Origin: a bacterium
GTDB lineage: Bacteria; Krumholzibacteriota; Krumholzibacteriia; WVZY01
Assembly (NCBI GenBank): GCA_027296025.1
Contig: JAPUJU010000362.1
Span: 1 to 18,673, forward strand
DNA: 18,673 nt
Reading direction: 5' to 3'
Below the pieces are notes generated by a model. That model was not told the DNA's origin and did not search any database. It saw only the letters and a list, made by a program, of their open reading frames with translations. This document shows positions 12,618 through 18,673 of this stretch, piece after piece (within the stretch, counting starts at the first letter, position 1; each line of letters opens with the position of its first letter). Position numbers and translations under genes: made by a program.

Positions 12618-14711
12618 ATGAACATCGAACGTTTGGACCACATACTCATACGCCTCGGGCTCGTAACGGACGAGAAGCTCCAGGAAGCTCTCAAGAGGCA
12701 ACGCTCGAACGGCGGCCGGCTCGGTTCGCACCTGATCGCGTTGGGCTACCTCACCGAGGAGCAGTTCGTCAGCGCGTTGGCTGAACAGTATGGCGTTCCC
12801 GCATTCGATGAGGCGACACAGGAGGTCGACCCGGACGTTGTCGACAAGCTGCCCGTCGACCTTGCCGAAAAGTTCTATGCGGTTCCGATCGGTATGGAAG
12901 GCCCAAAAACGTTGAAGCTTGTCGTCGCCGACCCCGAGAACCGGGAAATCGTCGCGTCGGTCAAGCAGGCCACTGGTGCTAACAGAATCGTCTTATTTGT
13001 GGCAGGGGAAGCGGCGATCAAGAAACTGATACAGAGGCACTACAGGGGCGACGTCATCGAATCGAATCGAATCATCGACCTTCCGGAACTGTTCGATGAT
13101 ATTGGCAAGAGAACAACCCGACGTCCCGGCGACGAGCCGAACGAAGAAAGACACGTTCTGCTCGTCGGGAAATCCGTCTACCTGATGAACCTCCTCGGAC
13201 CCGTCTTCGAGCGCGAAGGATACAAACTACATCTGGCGACCAATCTCTCCGAGGTCGAGAATACGTTGAGCAAGGAACCGATCCACCATTTGCTGGTTTC
13301 TGAAAACGACGTGGAGCGGTTTTCCGCGTGGCTCCGCAAGAGCGGGTTCCAGCTGGGACAGATGGAACTTTCGTCGTACGGAAACCTCGGCGCGACACTG
13401 CTGCAGAATCCGGTTCCATACCGGCGCGTCATTCGCAGCCTGCTGCGGTCGCTTCAGATTATCGCGGAACTGCGGTGCGCTTCGGCGGGATGGATTCCGC
13501 CATATGTTCTGATCTGCAACGACATTCACAACCTCGCCCGGAATCTCGGCGTTCGGCGGCTCGCCACGGACGGGCTCCAGGTCGCGTCGTACCTTCTCGT
13601 CCCCGCGGGAGCGCCCTCCGGCACATCACCGAAGAGGAACACAACGACGGCGCTCGCCTTCGTCGACCTTGACAAGTCGCTCGAGCACGCGAAGTCCCTT
13701 CACTTTCCATGGGATGTCGAGGGCGTCCTCCGGGCCTTCCGCGAATACCTTTCCGGGGACCGCGATCCGAACGAGACCGAAGAGACAATCTCCGAAGTCA
13801 GCCTGGCTGCACAGGTCCTGGCCATCGTCTGGTACCGCCGAGTCATCTTCAGAAATGTGGAGGGGTCGACAGAAAAAGCGGTTGCGAAAATAAAGAGCGG
13901 CCTCAAGAAACAGGCGGGCAAACTCGCATCGCTCGAAGTCGTTGAGGCTTATATCCGCCTGTTCGACCGACACAACGAGAGCCGTGAGACTGGATCGTTC
14001 AACCAGATATTCATCGTCGGGCGTGTGGATTCGCTCACGAAGAAATTTGAGAGCCATTTGAGCGCGTCCGGTTTCAGCACGTTCATTGTCGACGACCTCG
14101 CCGAGGCGCACGACCTGTGTAAGCGGCAAACACCGGCGGCGCTCTTGATCCATCGCGAGAGCTTTCCAGATGAGATCAGCCACGCGATCCGCTTTTTCAA
14201 ACTCAACTCGGCCGTGCTTCTCTACGCCATTACGAAAACCAGCGATTCGTCGGTTATTCTGGACCTGCTCGATATGGGATTTGATGACGTTTTTTCGCAT
14301 CCCTATGACTTCGAAATTATTGCCGCGCGTATTTCCAAGTCTGTTCGAGGCATATCTCAGAAAACCCGAAAACCTGACAAGCCGAGAGGATTCTCAGCAA
14401 ACTTCAAGGCCTTTGCGTTTATCGACCTCATTCAAACGCTCGGCCATAGTCGCAAGACGGTTCATGTGAGTCTGCACAACACGGCCGACGAAAGTGCCGA
14501 CATATACCTTCGAAAAGGCAAGCTCGTGAACGGGGAATGCGGCAAGCTTACCGGTGTCGAGGCAATCTACCGCGTAATCGCGTGGCGAGAGAACGGGGCG
14601 TTCGCAGCCGAGCCCGAAGAGCATTTCCCTCCGGACAACATTTTCGAAAGCAATGAGACGATACTGATGGAAGGGTGCCGCCTGCTCGACGAAAGTACGA
14701 TCAAACAGTAA
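12618..14711 (+). CDS. MshEN / receiver-like / DUF4388 (PATAN) signalling protein
   Basis: This is a 697-residue cytoplasmic protein. Residues 1-140 form an MshEN (GspE/PilB N-terminal) domain with the repeated pattern LGLVTDEKLQEAL / LGYLTEEQFVSALAEQYGVP; such domains can bind cyclic di-GMP. About 177-255 is receiver-like (RHVLLVGKS...). About 275-450 matches the spacing of an HD-GYP domain but lacks its HD and GYP residues. About 463-575 is a second receiver-like domain (QIFIVGRVDSLTKKF, ending in MGFDDVFSHPYDFEIIAARI). About 590-690 is DUF4388/PATAN (FSANFKAFAFIDLIQTLGHSRKTVHVSL), found in PatA-like and gliding-motility regulators. The receiver domains lack an evident acidic phosphorylation pocket. 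It stands alone; its stop is one base from that of the convergent flavoprotein gene. It is probably a scaffold or c-di-GMP effector rather than an enzyme. Confidence 0.82.
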   Translation: MNIERLDHILIRLGLVTDEKLQEALKRQRSNGGRLGSHLIALGYLTEEQFVSALAEQYGVPAFDEATQEVDPDVVDKLPVDLAEKFYAVPIGMEGPKTLKLVVADPENREIVASVKQATGANRIVLFVAGEAAIKKLIQRHYRGDVIESNRIIDLPELFDDIGKRTTRRPGDEPNEERHVLLVGKSVYLMNLLGPVFEREGYKLHLATNLSEVENTLSKEPIHHLLVSENDVERFSAWLRKSGFQLGQMELSSYGNLGATLLQNPVPYRRVIRSLLRSLQIIAELRCASAGWIPPYVLICNDIHNLARNLGVRRLATDGLQVASYLLVPAGAPSGTSPKRNTTTALAFVDLDKSLEHAKSLHFPWDVEGVLRAFREYLSGDRDPNETEETISEVSLAAQVLAIVWYRRVIFRNVEGSTEKAVAKIKSGLKKQAGKLASLEVVEAYIRLFDRHNESRETGSFNQIFIVGRVDSLTKKFESHLSASGFSTFIVDDLAEAHDLCKRQTPAALLIHRESFPDEISHAIRFFKLNSAVLLYAITKTSDSSVILDLLDMGFDDVFSHPYDFEIIAARISKSVRGISQKTRKPDKPRGFSANFKAFAFIDLIQTLGHSRKTVHVSLHNTADESADIYLRKGKLVNGECGKLTGVEAIYRVIAWRENGAFAAEPEEHFPPDNIFESNETILMEGCRLLDESTIKQ

Positions 14712-14712
14712 A

Positions 14713-16269
14713 TCAACTCGAGGCGAGAATCGAGCGGGCGGCGAGCTCGCCGGGCGCACACGTGAGCCCCCCACCCGGGTGCGAGCCACTCCCGCACAGG
14801 TACAAACCTGAAATCGGCGTCTTGTATTGGGAGCATTCCGGCAACGGTCGCACGAGCATCTGGTCGATCGCGTGTTCTCCGTGATAGATGTGTCCCTGTG
14901 TCGTTCCGAAATCGGTCTCTATGTCTTGCGGCGACAGGACACGGCATGCTTCGATCGAATCCTCGATACCCCGCGCGTAGTATGAGAGCGTTTCGATCAC
15001 CTTCTCTGCCAGCGAATCCCGTTCAGCCTGGTTCCATCCCCCGCGTAGCTCGTAAGGGGCGAAGTGGAAAAGCACGGAAAACACCGCGTGTCCCTTTGGC
15101 GCGAAATCCTTGTTCTGAAACGTCGGAACATAAATGTCCAGCACTGGGCGCTCCGATATGCGTCCGTACTTCACCGCGTCGAATGCGCGCTCGAGATCGT
15201 TGAGGCTCTCCCCGATGCGGATAAACTCCACGACCTCGCCCTTTCTGTCGTCGAAATCGATGCGTGAACTTAGCGCGACGTTTACCTTAGCCGTCGTTCC
15301 GAAAGAGCGGAAGTGGCGCATTCGGTGCTCAAGCGACTCGCTGATCTCTCGGCTCTCGACGAGATCGAGAAACGTCGTCTTCGGATCACACGACGCCGCC
15401 ACGACGCGGGCCGGAATTTCCTGACTGTTTTCGAGTGTCACTCCGGACGAGCGGCCTTCCGAGACGTTAATGCGGAAGACCCGCACGCCTTTTAGAATCG
15501 TGACACCCAGCTCACGGGCCGCTTCCTCGAGCGCTCGGACGAGCACTGGAGCACCACCCTTGACCGCAGGTCCCTGGGCGCACTCCCACAAGAGAAGATT
15601 GAACGCACTTCCCGGCGAGCGCGGACCCGTGAACGACCCGTAGATCGCGGGGCCGGCCAGCGACGCCTTCAGAAGATCTGTTTCGAACCACTCATCGAGC
15701 CAATCTGCGACCGACATCGGTCCGATCCGAAAAAGTTCCATCATCGTCTTCTTGCCGAGACGCTGAAACGCCACCCCTTTCATCACCATCCGCCAGAGAT
15801 CCCTCCTGCCACCGCTTGCAAGGTCGGGCGGCGTGTCATCGAAAACACTGTTGATGAACCGGCGGACCTTACCGATAAACTTTCGATAGTCTGCGTACCG
15901 TTCCGCGTCGTGTTTCGAGAAGCGCGCGATCTCGTCGTACGCTTTCTCAGGGTCGTAATGCAGAAGGAGTCCGCGATTTTCTGTATGCGGCGAAAAGACG
16001 GGGGGTGGCGTCGCGTCCATTTCCAGTCCGAACTTGCGCAGGTTGAGCTTCCGGACAACCCTCTCGCGGACACTCGTCGTGCTGTGCAGGATGGCGGGGG
16101 CACGGTAGTCCTTGTAGAACTCTTCCGATGCGGCGAGCCCTCCTATCGAGTCGCGCCGTTCTACAACGAGCACCTTACGCCCCTTCTTCGCGAGGAGGGC
16201 CGCTGTCGTCAGACCGTTGTGTCCGGCGCCGATCACGACTGCGTCGTATCGTGTCTTTTCTTTCGTCAT
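14713..16269 (-). CDS. FAD-dependent oxidoreductase, PYROXD2/phytoene-desaturase-like (second copy)
   Basis: This 518-residue flavoprotein has an N-terminal Rossmann motif GAGHNGL (about 13-19) with VLVVERRDSIGG closing the FAD site near residue 43. The C-terminal FAD motif is LYLCGSGSHPGGGLTCAPGELAAR. Family members are amine-oxidase-fold dehydrogenases or desaturases; the PYROXD2-like subgroup has no well-defined bacterial substrate. It is a clear paralogue of the gene immediately upstream, sharing the length, the HNGL and HPGGG motifs and the RSPGSA/RSPGTA motif. It has no ribosome site and starts one base after the upstream stop, so translation is coupled and the two may form a heterodimer. 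A carotenoid role is unlikely as no phytoene synthase adjoins. Confidence 0.88.
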   Translation of the reverse strand: MTKEKTRYDAVVIGAGHNGLTTAALLAKKGRKVLVVERRDSIGGLAASEEFYKDYRAPAILHSTTSVRERVVRKLNLRKFGLEMDATPPPVFSPHTENRGLLLHYDPEKAYDEIARFSKHDAERYADYRKFIGKVRRFINSVFDDTPPDLASGGRRDLWRMVMKGVAFQRLGKKTMMELFRIGPMSVADWLDEWFETDLLKASLAGPAIYGSFTGPRSPGSAFNLLLWECAQGPAVKGGAPVLVRALEEAARELGVTILKGVRVFRINVSEGRSSGVTLENSQEIPARVVAASCDPKTTFLDLVESREISESLEHRMRHFRSFGTTAKVNVALSSRIDFDDRKGEVVEFIRIGESLNDLERAFDAVKYGRISERPVLDIYVPTFQNKDFAPKGHAVFSVLFHFAPYELRGGWNQAERDSLAEKVIETLSYYARGIEDSIEACRVLSPQDIETDFGTTQGHIYHGEHAIDQMLVRPLPECSQYKTPISGLYLCGSGSHPGGGLTCAPGELAARSILASS

Positions 16270-16270
16270 G

Positions 16271-17857
16271 TCAACGTACCGTGCCGAGATATGTTTTCGC
16301 AGCCAACTCGCCCGGCGCTCCCATCACGCCACCGCCGGGGTGGTTGGCCGACCCACACATCCACAGGTTTCGGATTGGCGACCGGTATCTCGCCCATCCC
16401 GGAGCCGGACGCAGAAATAACATCTGTTCCATGCTCAACTCACCCTGAAATATGTTGCCCTCGCTGAGGCCCGTCATCTGCTCGATGTCGAACGGCGTCA
16501 ACACCTGCCGGTAAAGAATCGATTCCTTGATGTTCGGGCAGTACTCGGCGATCGTATCGACAACTGCATCCCCGAATGCTTCTCGATGCTTCGGCCACGT
16601 CTGCGGCCCGCCGTCGCGATGATAGGGCGCATACTGAACGAACGCTGACAGGATGTGTTTGCCGGGCGGCGCCAGACTCGGGTCGACAAGAGATGGAATG
16701 ACGATGTTCAGATACGGCCTCTCGGAGAACTCACCGTACTTGGCCTGGTCATAAGCTTTCTCGAGGTACTGCGTGCTCGGTGCAATGGCCACGTCGCCGC
16801 GCAGGTGTGGTCCGGCGCCCGGCCGGCAGGCGAACTCCGGAAAACGGTCGAGGGCCAGGTTCACTTTGCCAGAGCTCCCGCGAAGTTTGTATCGTCGGAT
16901 CTGCTGTCTGAACTCGGGGTCGAGATGCATGGGCCCGACGAGACGCATGAACGTTCGGTTCGGGTCCAGGCTCGAGAAGACGGCCTTCGCTTCTAACTCG
17001 TCCCCGTTTTCGAGAACGACACCTTTGCATGAATTGTTCTTGATGAGAAACTGCCGCACCGGCGCCTCGGTGCGAATCTCTGTCCCGAACTCTAACGCCG
17101 CGGAAGCCACGGCGAGGCTGACCCGCCCCATGCCGCCTTTCGCAAATCCCCACGAACGGAACGCCCCGTCGATCTCCCCCATATAGTGGTGGAGAAGCAC
17201 ATACGCCGTCCCGGGCGAACGCACACCGAGGAATGTGCCGATGATGCCGCTCACCGACATCGGTGCTTTCAGCACGTCAGACTCGAACCACATGTCGAGA
17301 AAATCCAGGGCGCTCATCGTCAGCATCTTCAGGTGAAGGTATGTCAGGTCCGAGCCCAGGGACTTGAATCGCTTCGCAAGCCCGAGCATTTTCAAAAGCT
17401 CGGAGAGTTTTCTGGAGGTTGGATCCGGCGCGGGATGATCGATGATGCTCTTCGCGAAGAACGCCATCTTCATCATGGTCTGTCCGAACTCAGCATAAAC
17501 CTCCGCGTCCTTTTTGCTGAAACGTTCGATCTCACGTCGCGTCAGTTGAGGATCGGCCCAACGGCACAGCGAGTCGCCGTCCGGCAGAGGAAGAAAGGAG
17601 GCTTCGAGTGGAATGATCTCGAGGCCATGACGCGCTAGGTTCAGCTCACGGATGATGTGGGGTCTGAAAAGGCTCACCACATACGCGAAAACAGAGAACT
17701 TGAACCCCGGATGAAGTTCTTCCGTGACCGCCGCACCTCCGAGGACATGCCTACGCTCCAGCACGAGCACCGACTTCCCCGCCTTCGCCAGATAGGCCGC
17801 GCAAACAAGGCCGTTGTGCCCGCCGCCGACAATGATCGCGTCGTACTTCCTTGGCAT
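16271..17857 (-). CDS. FAD-dependent oxidoreductase, PYROXD2/phytoene-desaturase-like (first copy)
   Basis: This 528-residue flavoprotein has the Rossmann motif GGGHNGL (about 11-17), VLVLERRHVLGGAAVTEE, and the C-terminal motif LWMCGSANHPGGGVMGAPGELAAK. The overall pattern matches PYROXD2-type proteins. Its ATG overlaps the TAA of the GcvT-like gene by one base (TAATG), with AGGA about 10 bases upstream inside that gene, and its stop lies one base before the second copy. The three genes therefore make one translation unit. The partner GcvT-like protein implies that the flavoproteins oxidise an N-methyl or related amine and hand the one-carbon unit to tetrahydrofolate; this is inference from context. 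Confidence 0.9.
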   Translation of the reverse strand: MPRKYDAIIVGGGHNGLVCAAYLAKAGKSVLVLERRHVLGGAAVTEELHPGFKFSVFAYVVSLFRPHIIRELNLARHGLEIIPLEASFLPLPDGDSLCRWADPQLTRREIERFSKKDAEVYAEFGQTMMKMAFFAKSIIDHPAPDPTSRKLSELLKMLGLAKRFKSLGSDLTYLHLKMLTMSALDFLDMWFESDVLKAPMSVSGIIGTFLGVRSPGTAYVLLHHYMGEIDGAFRSWGFAKGGMGRVSLAVASAALEFGTEIRTEAPVRQFLIKNNSCKGVVLENGDELEAKAVFSSLDPNRTFMRLVGPMHLDPEFRQQIRRYKLRGSSGKVNLALDRFPEFACRPGAGPHLRGDVAIAPSTQYLEKAYDQAKYGEFSERPYLNIVIPSLVDPSLAPPGKHILSAFVQYAPYHRDGGPQTWPKHREAFGDAVVDTIAEYCPNIKESILYRQVLTPFDIEQMTGLSEGNIFQGELSMEQMLFLRPAPGWARYRSPIRNLWMCGSANHPGGGVMGAPGELAAKTYLGTVR

Positions 17858-18673
17858 TATGCGCGTTTCCTTTCCGGATCGAATTGCGGTTTTTTTACTG
17901 CGGTCCCGAGAACGGTCAGGCGGCGGTATTCGACGGTTACCTCGAACCGGAGCTTCGTCCCGACCACCGCGTAAGCCGATTGAACGGTAGCGAGCGCGAG
18001 GTTTTTCTTGAGAATCGGTGACCAGGCACCGCTGGTGGCGTAACCAACCTGCTCGCCGGCATCATTGTAAACAGGCACCGGTTCCCTCCAGCCTCCATTG
18101 TTGATTTCGGCCGGCAGCCCGATCTTATTGAAATGTGCCTCGAGCTCGTCCCAGTCGACGTCGACACACACGAGTTTTCGCACCGGTCCTGCGGCTTTCT
18201 CCTTCTTGAGCGCAACGCTTCCGTTGAACGGCGGCCGCTTAAGCCGGACCATCCAGCCGAGGTCGAGTTCGTACGGGGTCGACTTTCGCGATTCGATCAG
18301 GCAGTGGGTCGCGTTGTAGTAGTCGACGCCGTTGAGCATGTACCCCGCCTCGATCCGGGTGACGTCCATCGCGTCGAGCCCCGCCGGTTCCAGACCGAAC
18401 GGAGTTCCGCCGGAAATCAACGCGTCGTACACGGAGATTGCATCTTCGTTCTCGATCCAGATCTCGTAACCAAGATCACCCGTGTATCCGGTTCTCGACA
18501 CAAACACTTCCGCCTTTTCGATCGTATTGCTCATCATCCAGAAATACTTGAGTTCGTCCACCGGCTGATCGCAGACGTTGTTCAAAACGTTCCGCGAGGT
18601 CGGGCCCTGGAGAGACAATGCGGCGAATCGACCGGTGCTGTCCTCTATGCGGACGTCGCAGCCGCGCGCAAAG
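17857..18673 (-). CDS. GcvT-like aminomethyltransferase (5' end cut by window edge)
   Basis: The C-terminal 271 residues of a GcvT-family tetrahydrofolate-dependent aminomethyltransferase are present; the frame is open through the edge at 18673, so the N-terminus lies outside. Family motifs are LSLQGPTS, VSRTGYTGDLGYEIW, the hallmark GLDAMDVTRIEAGYMLNGVDYY, and the C-terminal barrel domain with VGYATSGAWSPILKKNLALATV. It ends one base into the first flavoprotein gene. No glycine cleavage H or P genes are visible, and coupling to two flavoproteins resembles demethylating systems (sarcosine or dimethylglycine type) where GcvT-like domains capture formaldehyde equivalents. Hence I do not assign it to the glycine cleavage complex. 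Confidence 0.92.
   Translation of the reverse strand, partial: FARGCDVRIEDSTGRFAALSLQGPTSRNVLNNVCDQPVDELKYFWMMSNTIEKAEVFVSRTGYTGDLGYEIWIENEDAISVYDALISGGTPFGLEPAGLDAMDVTRIEAGYMLNGVDYYNATHCLIESRKSTPYELDLGWMVRLKRPPFNGSVALKKEKAAGPVRKLVCVDVDWDELEAHFNKIGLPAEINNGGWREPVPVYNDAGEQVGYATSGAWSPILKKNLALATVQSAYAVVGTKLRFEVTVEYRRLTVLGTAVKKPQFDPERKRA

Noticed and set aside
14713..17857. Carotenoid biosynthesis (CrtI) assignment for the two flavoproteins
   Set aside because: No phytoene synthase or other crt genes, HPGGG/HNGL motifs of the PYROXD2 type, and coupling to a GcvT-like gene point elsewhere.

Overview
The window looks like chromosomal DNA from a GC-rich, Gram-negative (two-membrane) bacterium. Supporting signs are two outer-membrane beta-barrels, lipoproteins with lipoboxes, a Tat-exported Rieske protein and an ECF sigma/anti-sigma pair. 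An MshEN/receiver/DUF4388 protein is typical of deltaproteobacteria-like and other deep-branching lineages. I cannot fix the phylum from sequence alone. There is no CRISPR array, insertion sequence, rRNA or tRNA. Nearly all bases are in confident genes.

Region 1 (1-2700, minus strand) is an iron region. It holds an FTR1 iron permease cut by the window edge, its partner periplasmic cupredoxin, an iron-type DtxR/IdeR repressor, and an A-type Fe-S carrier (IscA/ErpA) with its own promoter. TTAGG-type half sites lie on the repressor's promoter, and a perfect TTAGG-type palindrome lies on the cupredoxin promoter, so the circuit can be read from the DNA.

Region 2 (2900-7720) starts with an outer-membrane protein on the plus strand. 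It meets, tail to tail, a minus-strand operon encoding a di-heme lipoprotein (DHOR/DUF1111), a Tat Rieske protein, a phosphate-selective-type porin and an exported DJ-1/PfpI protein. The first cistron of that operon is a second DtxR/MntR-type regulator that has decayed: lost start codon, +1 frameshift, and deletion of the metal-binding domain. Its old stop codon still overlaps the DHOR start as ATGA, and operator-like palindromes remain on its promoter.

Region 3 (7726-10053, plus) is an ECF sigma factor, a zinc-type anti-sigma factor and two exported DUF4252 proteins, preceded by an ECF-type promoter. This promoter is back to back with that of the di-heme operon. Region 4 (10091-12327, plus) is nadA-mutY, two [4Fe-4S] enzymes. 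Region 5 (12618-14711, plus) is a large signalling protein of the order MshEN, receiver-like, degenerate HD-GYP-like, receiver-like, DUF4388. Region 6 (14713-18673, minus) is a tightly coupled set: a GcvT-like aminomethyltransferase (cut by the edge) followed by two paralogous PYROXD2/phytoene-desaturase-like flavoproteins, suggesting folate-linked N-demethylation or amine oxidation.

The most interesting signals are the dead metalloregulator heading a di-heme/Rieske/porin/PfpI operon, the DtxR operators of the iron module, and the GcvT plus twin flavoprotein cassette.
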